Shown here one piece after another: positions 7,345-25,248 of a stretch of DNA of 29,319 bases. How positions within the stretch are numbered: the first letter of the stretch is position 1; the number at the start of each line of letters is the position of its first letter. The position numbers and the translations under genes were made by a program. This DNA is from Methanobacterium sp. (GTDB lineage Archaea > Methanobacteriota > Methanobacteria > Methanobacteriales > Methanobacteriaceae), in the NCBI GenBank assembly GCA_030539815.1, contig JAUNXM010000005.1, positions 6,108 through 35,426 on the forward strand, read 5' to 3'. The notes under the pieces are model-generated. The model worked only from the letters and a program-made list of their open reading frames with translations, did no database searches and was not told the DNA's origin.

Positions 7345-8436
7345 ATGAGTATTTACAAACTTTCCTTTAAAAACCTTAAAAGAAGAAAGCTCAGAAGTGC
7401 GCTGACCATGCTGGGCATAATAATTGGTGTGGCCACCCTGGTGCTTCTAATGGGTGCTGGAACCGGGATGACATCTTACATGAAAGAACAGACCGAAACC
7501 ATGATGGGGGACCTGTCAATCTACAACAGCTCCGGAGGAGCATTCATGGGATCCAGTGGTGATTCATATCTAAACCCGGAAACTGTGTCCAGAATTAAAA
7601 ACATGTCCCAGATCTACGATGTGAAAGATGAAACCCAGTTCACCACTGACATGAACAGGACTCCGCTATTTGTACTGGGAATATCCAACTGGGATCAGGT
7701 GAAATTAAACGGAACTCCTGGTGTGGTCATAGACCAGTCGTTGGTGGATAAATTTGGTTATAAAATAGGTAGTAAAATAACCATCAAAGACCAGGACTTT
7801 ACTGTAACTGGAATAACTCAGCAGAGTACAGGGATGGGAATGGGTATTGTATTTTTGGATGTGGACAAAGCCCTACCCCTAAACGAGAATAAAGTTTCCA
7901 GTTTAACTGCCAGTGCCCGGGGAGACCCTGAATCTGCAAAAAAGAATGTGGAAAGCGAAGTACCTGGAACCATGGCCATGACCCGGTCTGATTTCACCAA
8001 ACAAATCGATGAAATGATGAACGGAATAATGCTCTTCATAGGGGCCATAGCCAGCATAGGACTCATTGTAGGGGTTATAAGCATCGTGAATATCATGCTG
8101 GTGAATGTTACCGAAAGAACCCGTGAAATAGGAGTTTTAAAGGCAATAGGATTCACTAACCAGGAAGTTCTGGGAAGCATACTCATGGAAGCCGGGCTGC
8201 TGGGATTTATAGGTGCATTAATCGGCCTTGTACTGGCAGCAATTCTCCTGCAACTGGCCATAATATTCTTAGGTCCGGTATTGGGAATGGAAGATGCTAC
8301 CCTCACTCAAATGCTACCTATATGGTTGGTTCTAGCAGTTGTTGGTGGCGCTACTCTCCTCAGTATTTTAGCAGGGTTTTACCCTGCCTGGAGGGCATCC
8401 AGGCTCAATGTAGTGGAGGCGCTGCGCTATGACTGA
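7345..8436 (+). CDS. MacB/FtsX-family ABC permease
   Basis: This 363-residue membrane protein has the MacB permease layout: one helix near residues 15-38 (beginning [20 protein letters not shown]), a periplasmic-type MacB core domain, then three C-terminal helices (about 225-250, 282-305, 328-350). The motifs [16 protein letters not shown] and [15 protein letters not shown] are diagnostic of FtsX-like permeases. Start ATG is supported by GGAG 8 bases upstream. It overlaps the following ATPase gene by 8 bases. Together they form a mechanotransmission-type pump moving lipids, peptides or drugs; the substrate is not evident. In an archaeon with one membrane there is no TolC-like partner, so outward transfer of a peptide or lipid is the likeliest role. 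Confidence 0.9.
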   Translation: MSIYKLSFKNLKRRKLRSALTMLGIIIGVATLVLLMGAGTGMTSYMKEQTETMMGDLSIYNSSGGAFMGSSGDSYLNPETVSRIKNMSQIYDVKDETQFTTDMNRTPLFVLGISNWDQVKLNGTPGVVIDQSLVDKFGYKIGSKITIKDQDFTVTGITQQSTGMGMGIVFLDVDKALPLNENKVSSLTASARGDPESAKKNVESEVPGTMAMTRSDFTKQIDEMMNGIMLFIGAIASIGLIVGVISIVNIMLVNVTERTREIGVLKAIGFTNQEVLGSILMEAGLLGFIGALIGLVLAAILLQLAIIFLGPVLGMEDATLTQMLPIWLVLAVVGGATLLSILAGFYPAWRASRLNVVEALRYD

Positions 8437-9088
8437 TATCATTGAAATAAAAGAAGCATGGAAAACCTATAAAATGGGTGGTGAAGAAATAAACGCCCTG
8501 CAGGGAGTCAACTTCAAACTGGAAGAGAATTCGTTCCTGGCAGTTATGGGTCCGTCTGGTTCGGGTAAATCCACTCTACTCCACCTGGCCGGCATACTGG
8601 ATCTACCCACCAAAGGGGAAGTGATTCTCCAGGGAAAAAATGTGAAGGATCTTTCCAGTAAAGAACAGGCTAAACTCAGGAGAACCAAGATTGGATTTGT
8701 TTTCCAGCGTTTTAACCTTCTCTCCCAACTAACTGCCGAGGAAAATGTAATGTTGCCCATGATCAAACCGGATAAAGAGAAGGCTCGAAAGATTCTGGAC
8801 CGTGTTGGATTGGAAGGTAAATACGACCGCCTACCCACCCAGCTATCTGGTGGTGAAGAACAGAGGGTGGCCATAGCACGTGCTCTGGCCAACGATCCGC
8901 TGTTAATACTAGCAGATGAACCAACTGGGGAACTGGACACGGCCAATAGTAGAATGATCATGGATCTATTAACCAATCTCAACCAGGAGGGAATGAGTAT
9001 TATCATAGTTACCCATGACCCAATGGCAGCAGAATACGCTCATAAAACTGTTGAAATGAGAGATGGGAATATATATGGTGATATTTAG
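8429..9088 (+). CDS. ABC transporter ATP-binding protein, LolD/MacB type
   Basis: The 219-residue ATPase has Walker A GPSGSGKS at residues 41-48, signature LSGGEEQR at 139-146, Walker B with [10 protein letters not shown] near 161-170 and an H-loop histidine in VTHDP. The ADEPTGxLD form and the length are typical of the LolD/MacB/FtsE group that pairs with FtsX-like permeases, and the 8-base overlap with the permease gene fits. The signature has Glu-Glu where most relatives have Gln-Gln or Gln-Gln-like residues; the ATPase should still be active. Confidence 0.92.
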   Translation: MTDIIEIKEAWKTYKMGGEEINALQGVNFKLEENSFLAVMGPSGSGKSTLLHLAGILDLPTKGEVILQGKNVKDLSSKEQAKLRRTKIGFVFQRFNLLSQLTAEENVMLPMIKPDKEKARKILDRVGLEGKYDRLPTQLSGGEEQRVAIARALANDPLLILADEPTGELDTANSRMIMDLLTNLNQEGMSIIIVTHDPMAAEYAHKTVEMRDGNIYGDI

Positions 9089-9134
9089 AATTAGGTGATC
9101 TTTTAACTACTGTCTAAAAATTAAATCAGAAAAT

Positions 9135-10289
9135 ATGAAAATTCCCACCCCCCTCAGCAAAATACTGGCCCTGGCTCGGAAAGAATCCAGGGACATCCTC
9201 CAGAACAAGATATACATACTGGTGGTACTGGTTCAGGTCTTCATAATAATGGGAGCGGTGGGTTTGGTAGCTGTAGCAGCAGTTGCCAGTGACCCTGCCC
9301 TTTTGGATGAAATTGGGGTGACTTCGGCCATCAATATAGGTTTACCTCAGAGCCTAAATGGATCCAGTCTCTCCCAATATTTGGAAGAACAGAAACTAAC
9401 ATTAAACTATTACAATAGCACTGATCAAGCTAAAACAGAGCTTGGAAAGAAGTTGGTGGCAGTGGTTGATCTTTCTCCTGGGGGTGAAGTGGTAGTACAA
9501 GTAGACACTTCCAATGTTTTCTATTCAGTAGTTTCCACTAAACTGAACGATGCAGCGGATAAATTTAATAACAATCAATCTCTTAAGGATGCGGGGTTAA
9601 ATGAAACCCAAGTAAACACCATTTTAAACCCGGTTAAATTTGAGATAGTCAGGGTCAATCAGGATAAACAAGTGCCTCTGGCCCTGGACAGTCCATACTT
9701 TGTGGAAGTGATATATGGTTTCATAGTTCCATTCATTCTTCTTTTACCCTTCTTCCTGGCCAGTAATATTGTAACCGACAGTGTGGTGGGGGAAAAAGAG
9801 AGGAAAACCTTTGAAGTATTGCTTATGACTCCCCTTTCTAGTTACATGGTGATAATTGGTAAAATAATTCCCATTCTACTGTTTTCACTCATCCAGAGTG
9901 TGGCCTGGATAATAGTTCTGGATCTATTAAAGGTGCCCATTTACAATCCTATTCTTTTAATTGTGGTATTATTTTTCATGGGATTGGCTTTTATTGGGGT
10001 GGGAATTCTCATATCCATGCTGGTGGACAGTACCAAGGAGGCCAACTCGGCAATAACTTTGGTACTGGTATTTGCTACTTTCATCCTATTCATACCTCTC
10101 TTTGTGAAGTCGGACATTTTTCAGGGAGTTTTCAACTTTATACCCACGGTTTTAATGGTGAAACTGGCAGTTTCTCCCCGAGTTCAGCCAGAAATCATGC
10201 TGTACTTACTGCCCACATTGATTCTATCCTTCCTGATATTTGTGGGCACAGTGAGATCCTTCCGCCATGAAAGGGCTATCAGGCTATGA
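9135..10289 (+). CDS. ABC-2 type permease, second NatB-like subunit
   Basis: This 384-residue membrane protein has an N-terminal helix (about 27-50), an outside domain, and about six helices from residue 190 to the end. It carries [21 protein letters not shown], almost the same coupling motif as the permease at 2204-3397, which makes the two paralogues. It lies 46 bases after the LolD-type ATPase, but ABC-2 permeases normally pair with NatA-type ATPases, so its true partner is more likely the ATPase at 1184-2101. That pairing suggests the two transporter blocks once formed one cluster. Start ATG has only a weak SD, consistent with reading through from the gene before. Confidence 0.85.
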   Translation: MKIPTPLSKILALARKESRDILQNKIYILVVLVQVFIIMGAVGLVAVAAVASDPALLDEIGVTSAINIGLPQSLNGSSLSQYLEEQKLTLNYYNSTDQAKTELGKKLVAVVDLSPGGEVVVQVDTSNVFYSVVSTKLNDAADKFNNNQSLKDAGLNETQVNTILNPVKFEIVRVNQDKQVPLALDSPYFVEVIYGFIVPFILLLPFFLASNIVTDSVVGEKERKTFEVLLMTPLSSYMVIIGKIIPILLFSLIQSVAWIIVLDLLKVPIYNPILLIVVLFFMGLAFIGVGILISMLVDSTKEANSAITLVLVFATFILFIPLFVKSDIFQGVFNFIPTVLMVKLAVSPRVQPEIMLYLLPTLILSFLIFVGTVRSFRHERAIRL

Positions 10290-10403
10290 AACTAATATTA
10301 AATGGATGTTAGGGTTAAAAAAATGAAATTATCATTTTGGATGGGTAAATTTAATCATAGAATGTATTCCAATAATCATTTGTATTTCAAGATTATTCTA
10401 TTT

Positions 10404-10967
10404 TTAACCAAGAGAATAGGTCACTATACTCATAACCAATGCTGTAACCAGGGGTATGGGCACGTTATCATCAACTGGGCTGTAGGCCTCTGTGAGCGTC
10501 CCGGCCAGGGTCCCGATAAATGCGGGTAAAATTGATACTTGGGTGAGGGAAACCAGAAAACCAATCACTAAAAAGGCTAAACTTCCTTCCAGGGTTTTAT
10601 GAGACTGAAAGGGCAGTTTGATTTTCCCAAACCTTTTACCAATAAGGGTGGATGCCGAGTCCCCGAATAGCAGGATGAGAATAGCAGCATTGGCAATGCC
10701 CATATTGAACTGGAAGAAATATAGCGTAACAATAATGCCAATAAAAAAGTAAACAAATCCTCTTTCATCATGATTCCGCTTGGCAATCCTTAAAATTGTG
10801 GAAAAAAAGGGTATATTATGGTTATGATCCAATCGGAAAACCATAACCACGAAGATTAGGATGGCCACACAGAGCATAATCAGGATTTGTGGAGATATGA
10901 AATAGCTCAAGACAACGATGAAGACTCCGGAAGCATGTATCAGTTGCCTCCAGAGTTCTTTCTTCAT
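10404..10967 (-). CDS. Diacylglycerol/polyprenol kinase family protein (SEC59/DGK1/VTE5-like)
   Basis: The 187-residue protein has six or seven hydrophobic segments. The segments [20 protein letters not shown] and [11 protein letters not shown] are the conserved motifs of the CTP-dependent lipid kinase / phosphatidate cytidylyltransferase-like superfamily (dolichol kinase, yeast DGK1, plant phytol kinase). In archaea members could phosphorylate an isoprenoid alcohol for ether-lipid or glycan-carrier salvage. The true substrate is not known from the sequence. It is the last gene of a minus-strand run, 84 bases after purL, and converges on the ABC permease gene with about 110 bases between. Confidence 0.78.
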   Translation of the reverse strand: MKKELWRQLIHASGVFIVVLSYFISPQILIMLCVAILIFVVMVFRLDHNHNIPFFSTILRIAKRNHDERGFVYFFIGIIVTLYFFQFNMGIANAAILILLFGDSASTLIGKRFGKIKLPFQSHKTLEGSLAFLVIGFLVSLTQVSILPAFIGTLAGTLTEAYSPVDDNVPIPLVTALVMSIVTYSLG

Positions 10968-11051
10968 TGGATCAAACCTTTAATCAATTTAGTAACCATA
11001 ATTGGTTACCTTTACAATATTCTAGCCTTATTATTTTCTTTTAATTATTTA

Positions 11052-13211
11052 TCAGGCCATGAAATTTTCTATAACTCCATGGTAAGCATTTTTAAGCTCA
11101 TTCACCTCAATATGGATATCCTCTATCTGGAGAGACTCTCCACCAACAGTACCGATAATTGCAAATGGGACATCCATTTCCTTGAGAGTGCTGGTAACTC
11201 TTTCAAGGGTTTCCTCAGTTACAGTGACCAGGTAACGGGCATGGGATTCTGAAAACAATATTTCAGGTATAGATAGTCCCTCAGTTCCAGGAACACTTGA
11301 TAAGTCTACACTACCTCCAATATCTCCCTTGATTACCATTTCTGCCAGGGCAACACCCAATCCTCCTGCGGATAAGTCGTGAGCAGCAGTTACCTGTCCA
11401 TTTTCATCATTTTGGATTAATTTCAGAATGGCTTGTGCAGATGCGAATTCCTCTTCAATATTAACCCGGGGGGCTTCGCCCTGCACCAATCCATGAATAG
11501 TCTTATGATATTCAGATCCATCCATCTCTGGACGGGTAGTTCCAATAATAAGGATTATATCTCCTTTTTTCTTGAATTCCATTGTTCTAATGTCCTTAAG
11601 ATTCATAACTCCAGCCACACTCACCACTGGTGAGGGGTTAACGGTTACTCCTTCGGTTTCATTGTAGAAACTCACGTTTCCACTGGTAACTGGTAATTGG
11701 AACCTGTTGGCCAGGTCAGACATTCCCTGAACACACTCCTTGAACTGCCAGAATACCTCTGGCTTTTCAGGGTTCCCAAAGTTAAGGCAATCCACCATAC
11801 ACAATGGTTCTGAACCCATGGCCACCACGTTACGTATGGCCTCGGCCACTGCTCCTGCTCCGCCATGGTAAGGGTCCAGGTAGCAGTGGATACTGTTACA
11901 GTCACTGGTTAAAGTGAAGGCAGTCTCATCATCCACCCTTAAAACGGCAGCATCATCCCCGGGTTTAACCACGGTTCGAATCTGGACCTCGTGATCGTAC
12001 TGTTGGTACACCCACTTTTTACTGGCTAGATTGGGGCTGGAAAGCAAGTTTAAAAGAGCCTCCTCTAGGGGTCCATCTTCTACTTCCGTATATTCCTCAT
12101 TTTTCACGGGTTTTAATGCTACACGTTCTACTAGGGGTGGGTCGGCCAATAATTCGGTTGGTAGATCAGCCACTACTTCGCCTTCTTGGGTAACCACCAT
12201 GTGCCCGGTGCCGGTAACCTGCCCAATCACTGCGTAGGGTAGTTCATGCTTGCTGAATATTTGCAGTAAGCCATCCACATCGTGACGGTGCACTACAAAT
12301 ACCATTCTTTCCTGTGACTCAGAGAGCATAATTTCATAGGGAGTCATTCCTTCCTCCCTTAGCGGTACTTTGGTCAACTCCATCAGAGCACCGTTACCAC
12401 TCTTATCAGCCATTTCTGAAATACAACAGGTGAGACCGCCTCCGCCCAGATCCTTCAATCCCTGAATGTTAACTTTCTCCAGAGCTTCGAAGGTGGCTTC
12501 CATAACCTGTTTCTTAGTGAAGGGATCACCCACTTGCACCGCTGGTCGGCTTTCCAGTTCTGAAGAGGATGTAAGTTCTTCAGATGCGAAGGTAACACCA
12601 TGTATACCATCCCTTCCAGTGCGACCGCCCATCAGAACAAAAACATCCCCTACATTAGGGGCAATTCCTTTTACAATTTCATCTTTACGCACAATGCCTG
12701 CGCAGACCACGTTAACCAGGGGGTTGAATTTGAAGTTATCCTCAAATTCCACTTCTCCACCAACGGTGGGTATTCCCACCCGGTTACCGTAATCTGAGAT
12801 TCCTTTAACCACGTATTCGAAGATGTAACGTGAGCGCTGGTCTTCCATTGGTCCGAAGCGCAGGGAATCCAGTAGGGCCACCGGCATGGCGCCCATGGAA
12901 ATGATGTCCCTGATTATTCCCCCAATACCAGTTCCTGCCCCTCCATAGGGTTCCACTGCCGAGGGATGGTTGTGACTTTCCATGCCCATAACAAGGGCCA
13001 AGTCATCGGTTAACTCCACAATTCCAGCATCATCCCCTGGTCCCATTATGACCTTTTCCCCTTCGGTGGGGAACAATTTCAGTATGGGGCGGCTGCTTTT
13101 GTAGGAACAATGCTCTGGGAACATTATGTCCAGCATACCGTATTCCAGGGGGTTGGGCTCCCTTCCCAGTTCTTCTTTGATGTATTCCATCTCATCATTG
13201 GTTAAAGTCAT
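11052..13211 (-). CDS. purL: Phosphoribosylformylglycinamidine synthase subunit PurL
   Basis: PurL makes formylglycinamidine ribotide in purine synthesis, using ATP and ammonia brought by PurQ/PurS. The small-type PurL shown here (719 residues) has the N-terminal [11 protein letters not shown] with the catalytic His, the ATP-binding GPGDDAG and a second PGDDAAVLR half from the internal duplication, [20 protein letters not shown], and [17 protein letters not shown] loops. The open frame extends to TTG 13247 and ATG 13241, but ATG 13211 has GAGG 6 bases upstream and begins [16 protein letters not shown], where relatives start, so it is chosen. The gene follows ileS by about 80 bases and is probably read with it. 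purQ and purS are not in the window. Confidence 0.95.
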   Translation of the reverse strand: MTLTNDEMEYIKEELGREPNPLEYGMLDIMFPEHCSYKSSRPILKLFPTEGEKVIMGPGDDAGIVELTDDLALVMGMESHNHPSAVEPYGGAGTGIGGIIRDIISMGAMPVALLDSLRFGPMEDQRSRYIFEYVVKGISDYGNRVGIPTVGGEVEFEDNFKFNPLVNVVCAGIVRKDEIVKGIAPNVGDVFVLMGGRTGRDGIHGVTFASEELTSSSELESRPAVQVGDPFTKKQVMEATFEALEKVNIQGLKDLGGGGLTCCISEMADKSGNGALMELTKVPLREEGMTPYEIMLSESQERMVFVVHRHDVDGLLQIFSKHELPYAVIGQVTGTGHMVVTQEGEVVADLPTELLADPPLVERVALKPVKNEEYTEVEDGPLEEALLNLLSSPNLASKKWVYQQYDHEVQIRTVVKPGDDAAVLRVDDETAFTLTSDCNSIHCYLDPYHGGAGAVAEAIRNVVAMGSEPLCMVDCLNFGNPEKPEVFWQFKECVQGMSDLANRFQLPVTSGNVSFYNETEGVTVNPSPVVSVAGVMNLKDIRTMEFKKKGDIILIIGTTRPEMDGSEYHKTIHGLVQGEAPRVNIEEEFASAQAILKLIQNDENGQVTAAHDLSAGGLGVALAEMVIKGDIGGSVDLSSVPGTEGLSIPEILFSESHARYLVTVTEETLERVTSTLKEMDVPFAIIGTVGGESLQIEDIHIEVNELKNAYHGVIENFMA

Positions 13212-13292
13212 GTTTTCCCTCTTTTTTGCCTCAGGATTCATACTCAAATAATTATAAGGACTTTAAGTTAATTAAATCATTTATCGGTAATG

Positions 13293-16442
<3,150 letters not shown>

Positions 16443-16526
16443 CTGAATATTCTCCTTAAATTGTTTATTAAACTGATAAATCCACTTGTAATTGGGTAAA
16501 CCTGCTCAAATTCTTAATGCAAACAT

Positions 16527-16552
16527 AGTTGATCATTCAAACATGATCAGCT
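16527..16552. promoter_or_regulatory. Inverted repeat in the ileS leader (TGATCAT arms)
   Basis: TGATCAT (16530-16536) and ATGATCA (16543-16549) are separated by 6 bases. The arms extend to ten bases each (16527-16536 and 16543-16552) with one non-matching pair. A third copy of the arm, GCTGATCAT, lies at 16612-16620 on the other side of the TATA box. The arrangement suggests a protein operator or RNA hairpin controlling ileS. Confidence 0.45.
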
Positions 16553-16590
16553 ACTCATAACAAACTTTGTTACCGGCCTTTTATATCCTT

Positions 16591-16598
16591 TTATATAA
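16591..16598 (-). promoter_or_regulatory. TATA box of ileS
   Basis: On the minus strand TTATATAA followed by AAGGATATAAAAGG forms a strong archaeal TATA region. It would place the transcription start near 16567, about 125 bases before the ileS ATG at 16442. Confidence 0.6.
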
Positions 16599-16715
16599 TT
16601 GTAACGTAGGCGCTGATCATTGAAATCAGTATTTAAATAGCTGGTTAAAAAGGGGATTGAAAATAAAAGAATAATTAATTAAATTTAGGGAAAAATAAAG
16701 GGAAATAAAAGGTTT

Positions 16716-17921
<1,206 letters not shown>

Positions 17922-17938
17922 ACAAGATCCCTCAAACC

Positions 17939-17946
17939 TTATAAAA
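17939..17946 (+). promoter_or_regulatory. TATA box of the DUF192 gene
   Basis: TTATAAAA lies about 38 bases before ATG 17981. Transcription starting about 25 bases downstream would fall between the ATGs at 17957 and 17981, so this box favours the second, shorter start with a very short or no leader. Confidence 0.45.
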
Positions 17947-17980
17947 ACCTATTATAATGATTAGGTTAAAAACTATCTTT

Positions 17981-18352
17981 ATGAGTTATGTGTTTATAGT
18001 AAATAAAACTAAGGGCACCAACCTGGGAAATGCCGATGTTGCCGACAGTTTTTTCTCACGTTTCAAGGGGTTAATGATGGTGAAAAATCTAAAAAGGGGA
18101 CTTATTCTCAAATTACCGTCTGAAAGGAGTCGAAGAGCTTCTGGAATTCACATGTTCTTCATGCGCATACCTCTGGATGTGATTTTCGCAGATTCTGATA
18201 AAAAAGTGGTGGACGTAGTCACCCTTGATCCCTGGACCATTTACACTCCAATGGCCCCAGCTCGATATGTTATTGAACTTGAAAAAGGTAAATTAATGGA
18301 ATCAAATACAGAAATTGGGGATGAACTGGATTTCACCTGTGAAAGCGCCTGA
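17981..18352 (+). CDS. DUF192 family protein
   Basis: This small soluble protein (123 residues from ATG 17981, 131 from ATG 17957) carries the DUF192 marks: an early [18 protein letters not shown] followed by SRFKGLM, the central [15 protein letters not shown], then [15 protein letters not shown] and the closing [12 protein letters not shown]. The family is widespread in archaea and bacteria with no agreed function; a fold resembling small beta-barrels is known. I prefer the later start because the TATA box at 17939 would place the 5' end downstream of 17957. Neither start has a good SD. It is divergent from mat, with a shared promoter region of under 60 bases. Confidence 0.85.
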   Translation: MSYVFIVNKTKGTNLGNADVADSFFSRFKGLMMVKNLKRGLILKLPSERSRRASGIHMFFMRIPLDVIFADSDKKVVDVVTLDPWTIYTPMAPARYVIELEKGKLMESNTEIGDELDFTCESA

Positions 18353-18428
18353 TAGGTTCCAGGATTGGTAAAAACGGTTGAACAATCATTATAGAAAAAT
18401 TTAATAATTCAAATTTGGGGGGATTAAT

Positions 18429-18716
18429 TTGCAGTTAAAAGTAGAAATTATTGATTATGGATATTCTGATGGTCAAAAAAAGCATTATATTACTTACAAA
18501 GTATCAAAACTAAATGGAAGCGATTTAAACAGGTTATCTGAACTTCTCAAGGATCCGGTAACTGTGGAAGAAGATGAATTAATAATGAATGTCTATTTCG
18601 AGGAGGGATACTATCCTTTCGGTACCGAAGATTCCCAGAAACGGATGGAAGACTATCTGGCCAGGGAAGAAATAGAGATGACCGTGTATATACTGGATTT
18701 ATTAGAAGGCCAGTAA
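18429..18716 (+). CDS. Conserved-looking small acidic protein, function unknown
   Basis: I do not recognise this 95-residue protein. It is acidic and soluble, with no cysteines and no membrane segment. It begins with a beta-strand-like stretch (QLKVEIIDYGYSDG, HYITYKVSKL), then ELLKDPVTVEEDELIMNVYF and ends in a Glu-rich helix. A TTG at 18429 with GGGGGGAT 6 bases upstream is the only sensible start. It lies 76 bases after the DUF192 gene on the same strand and may be read with it. Codon use is like its neighbours, so the gene is probably real. Confidence 0.7.
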   Translation: MQLKVEIIDYGYSDGQKKHYITYKVSKLNGSDLNRLSELLKDPVTVEEDELIMNVYFEEGYYPFGTEDSQKRMEDYLAREEIEMTVYILDLLEGQ

Positions 18717-18772
18717 TCTTCACCCGATAAATTTTCTTTTATATTGTAAAATAGATTGTTTATTCAATTTTA

Positions 18773-19204
18773 TCAAATTTCAGGCCAGGCTTTACCTTCT
18801 TCCTGAAGATCACTGGGTAATGAATAGTGGAGACTGGCAAAAACCCATTTTCCATTTTTTTCCAGAACAACGCCTGTTAACCGGCCGGGAAGGAATATGT
18901 CCTGACCTTCTACTGTAGCTTCCATGTTCATGTGGCAGGATAACCAGGCAACATTACCTGAAGATGAGATAGAAATATCTCTGAATTTAACATTTATATT
19001 ATCTGCTTGATCCATATCCCTTTCAAATCCAGATTTAAGCTCATCCTTACCATTAACCCATTCATCATCCCCAGTTCCAATCACTACTAAATCTTCCCGG
19101 TCTACGAATAGTTCCAATATCCCTTCAATGTTTTTTTCATGGTATGCTCGGGAATACTTTTCTAAAAGATTGCGTACTGATTTTTGCACCTGTTCATCTA
19201 ACAT
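18773..19204 (-). CDS. SnoaL/NTF2-like domain protein
   Basis: The 143-residue protein begins with a helical segment (RNLLEKYSRAYHEKNIEGILELF), then VVIGTGDDEWVNGKDELKSGFERDM, a beta-rich middle with AWLSCHMNMEA and a closing GKWVFASLHYSLP. This is the pattern of NTF2-like cone folds of the SnoaL_3/DUF4440 type, which hold small ligands or act as small enzymes. Nothing shows the ligand. Start ATG at 19204 has GGGAAAAA upstream, a modest SD. It follows the HEAT-repeat gene by about 33 bases, so the two may be one unit. Confidence 0.75.
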   Translation of the reverse strand: MLDEQVQKSVRNLLEKYSRAYHEKNIEGILELFVDREDLVVIGTGDDEWVNGKDELKSGFERDMDQADNINVKFRDISISSSGNVAWLSCHMNMEATVEGQDIFLPGRLTGVVLEKNGKWVFASLHYSLPSDLQEEGKAWPEI

Positions 19205-19237
19205 TTTTTCCCATCCTAAAATTGAATTATACCACGA

Positions 19238-19630
19238 CTATAAACGGTTTTTAATCTCTTTAATGGCTAATTTAGCAGCTTTACGGACTACTGGATTTTC
19301 ATCTTTCGTAGCCTTCTCCAGCACATCCAATGCATGTTGATCTCCCAGCATGGATAGGCTTATGGCGGCTCCGTATCTTACATTGGCTTTTTCATCATCC
19401 ATGAGTCTAATCAGAGGTTCAATACTTCTTTCATCTTCAAAAATTGCTAGTGAAAGGGCTGCGGCCTCTCTAACATGCCAATCCTCATCTTCAAGGGCCA
19501 TTATCAATGGTTCAACTGCATCTGGCTCTCCAACTTCTCCTAAAAGTTCGACAGCATCTTCACGGACCTTCCAATCGTCACTTTTCAGTTCTTCCAGAAG
19601 AAAATCAATTCTCTTATGTTCTTCAACCAA
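19238..19630 (-). CDS. HEAT-repeat (PBS lyase-type) protein
   Basis: The 130-residue protein is made of about four helical repeats near 31 residues long, each with the pattern [23 protein letters not shown]-x-V-R-x-A-A near the start and a Leu/Pro-rich second helix. Such proteins are adaptors or chaperones for other enzymes; in phycobilisome organisms they are lyases, but here a binding role is likelier. The start is TTG 19630 behind GGGGGT; the nearby ATG at about 19639 runs into a stop after four codons. The partner is unknown. Confidence 0.85.
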   Translation of the reverse strand: MVEEHKRIDFLLEELKSDDWKVREDAVELLGEVGEPDAVEPLIMALEDEDWHVREAAALSLAIFEDERSIEPLIRLMDDEKANVRYGAAISLSMLGDQHALDVLEKATKDENPVVRKAAKLAIKEIKNRL

Positions 19631-19769
19631 AATTCATACCCCCTAATCTGGTAACTATATGTTGAATTCCTATTCACAATGAATTCTATTGATGTGATAT
19701 GTTGATAATCCCTAATTAATTAGTTATCTATTGGAAAAAAGATTGAAATAATATTTTTCTAAAATTGTT

Positions 19770-19810
19770 TTTTCAGAATCATAATCAGCTTAGGTTTTTT
19801 ATTCTGAAAA
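19770..19810. repeat. 10-base inverted repeat in a 293-base gene-free stretch
   Basis: TTTTCAGAAT (19770-19779) and ATTCTGAAAA (19801-19810) are exact inverse copies with 21 bases between. They lie about 115 bases after the end of the flavoprotein gene and 140 bases before the HEAT gene. The stretch 19631-19923 is otherwise AT-rich, with no reading frame of note. The repeat may be a terminator hairpin or an operator. Confidence 0.4.
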
Positions 19811-19923
19811 TACTCATAATTTATAACTAAAAGTTAGAATAAGTAGTTAATAAAGGTTAAAACGCATTTAAAAAAATAAAATCATTGGATTATGTGGTAA
19901 TAATTAAATTATAGATGATTGGA

Positions 19924-20616
<693 letters not shown>

Positions 20617-20731
20617 TGACAATCCCCTTGTTTTACCATCTATTATCTAAGAATCCTTAACTTAATGAGATTTTATGCAGTGGCAGAATCAATTGATGAT
20701 TTCACTACCAGATAAAATCTTACATTACTCT

Positions 20732-22000
<1,269 letters not shown>

Positions 22001-22066
22001 TATTTTCCTCCCGGTCAAATCATGATAATTGTTAGCGGGTTTGGTATAGGGAAGTATAAATTGAGG

Positions 22067-22080
22067 GGATATAAATACTT
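22067..22080 (-). promoter_or_regulatory. TATA box of glyA
   Basis: On the minus strand AAGTATTTATATCC fits an archaeal TATA region. It predicts a start near 22045 and a leader of about 45 bases in front of ATG 22000. Confidence 0.5.
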
Positions 22081-22149
22081 TCCAAATAATCCTGGTAAAC
22101 TTGTGGAAAAGATTTTTTTTAGAAATTTCTTATTATCATTTGGTTAGTT

Positions 22150-22836
22150 TTAATCTTCCCTGAAGAAAGTTTTTGTTTTCATTTCTTCCAAGTTCTGGAT
22201 TATCCTTTCCAGATCAGGGGCAGGAATGCTAATCATAATCTCTTCATCCTGGAGATCCATGTGATTTCGGGAGCCAATATCCCCAAAGCCATAGGTGACT
22301 TTCCCGGTAAGGTAGGGAACAGAAGCCATTGAACTACATATTGGGCTTGAATCCGCTCCTAATCCGTGTGATCCTGAGTCGTAGGCGTTAGCGTGCAGGA
22401 TTTCCATTCCTTGCCGGGCATCGGCAACTATGAATATTATATCTGGTTCAAAATTCGTCTCGGTGAGTGGTGCAAAAATTATGGCACTGAATACACCGGG
22501 TTTAATAGCCTTGTTATACTCCCATGACCGTTGAACTGCAGGAATGCTCTTGTAAACTCCTGCAGGGACTAAAAATGAGCCACTTTGCATGTTTTTAGGA
22601 AATTCTTTGGGATTTTTCATTCCGGTGTATTTTTGACCACCCATACACTCTTCTTCATCAGCAGTTGAATAAAAAATAGATCCATTCATAGCCTTACTCA
22701 GTTTGGTGCAGAATCTAGATTTTTCTTCTTCTTGGGGAATATTTCGCGGTTCTCTGGAAACCCATTTCAGGGCCACAGGTTCCCTTTTCAATTTAAGAAT
22801 GATTTTTAATTTCTTAGCTAATTCCTGGTAATTCAT
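22150..22836 (-). CDS. DUF169 family protein
   Basis: The 228-residue soluble protein has the DUF169 pattern: an early LKLKREPVALKW, a central FCTKLSKAM with cysteines that recur in the family (CxGGQKYTGM follows), VYKSIPAVQRSW, and a C-terminal CSSMASVPYLTGKVTYGFGDIGSR. The family is common in methanogens and other anaerobes, with no settled function. The open frame begins at 22923, but ATG 22836 has GAGGGTGGTGAGT directly upstream and MNYQELAKKLK matches where relatives begin. It stands alone between glyA and hdrA. Confidence 0.85.
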   Translation of the reverse strand: MNYQELAKKLKIILKLKREPVALKWVSREPRNIPQEEEKSRFCTKLSKAMNGSIFYSTADEEECMGGQKYTGMKNPKEFPKNMQSGSFLVPAGVYKSIPAVQRSWEYNKAIKPGVFSAIIFAPLTETNFEPDIIFIVADARQGMEILHANAYDSGSHGLGADSSPICSSMASVPYLTGKVTYGFGDIGSRNHMDLQDEEIMISIPAPDLERIIQNLEEMKTKTFFRED

Positions 22837-23028
22837 ACTCACCACCCTCTCTATTAAAAAAAATAATTCTTCATTTAAGCTATGAGTGGTAATGCATAAA
22901 TAACATTGTGGATTTGATTTCAAGTTAAAATAGCTACAACGGCAGTAATATGGGTAAAATTTAGGTTACGTTAATATGCAGTCAGCAAATGTTTTTGATT
23001 AAAAAATAGTATTATAAAAATAAAAAAA

Positions 23029-23052
23029 GGTTAAAAAAAGGGTTTGATACCC

Positions 23053-23054
<2 letters not shown>
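23029..23054 (-). terminator. Terminator hairpin after hdrA
   Basis: AAGGGT (23038-23043) and ACCCTT (23049-23054) form a 6-base stem with a 5-base loop. On the transcribed strand it is followed by a run of seven T and another T-rich tract. It begins at the hdrA stop codon. Confidence 0.65.
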
Positions 23055-25062
<2,008 letters not shown>

Positions 25063-25133
25063 TAACTAATCTTATGATGTAGGGTTGTATCTATTATACG
25101 GATAAAGTTTTCTATTAAAATTTTTAAACAAGG

Positions 25134-25141
25134 TTTATATA
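25134..25141 (-). promoter_or_regulatory. TATA box of hdrA
   Basis: On the minus strand TATATAAA, preceded by TTGTTCTAC, gives a strong TATA box. It predicts a start near 25110 and a leader of about 80 bases. High expression is expected for this core methanogenesis gene. Confidence 0.6.
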
Positions 25142-25248
25142 GTAGAACAATTTTTCCCTTAATTGAGTATTTTCAACTGAATTATAGAATCTAAATATTT
25201 ATTCAAAAAACAAAATAAAAAAAAGAAGGAAAAGTCTTTTTAGTTAAA

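Noticed and set aside
7818..8306. 162-codon minus-strand frame opposite the MacB-like permease
   Set aside because: The plus strand encodes a conserved permease with start, SD site and overlap with its ATPase; the minus frame has a Met/Ser/Pro-rich shadow composition.
10302..10529. 75-codon plus-strand frame after the second ABC-2 permease
   Set aside because: More than half overlaps the kinase-like gene on the other strand, and the predicted protein resembles no family.
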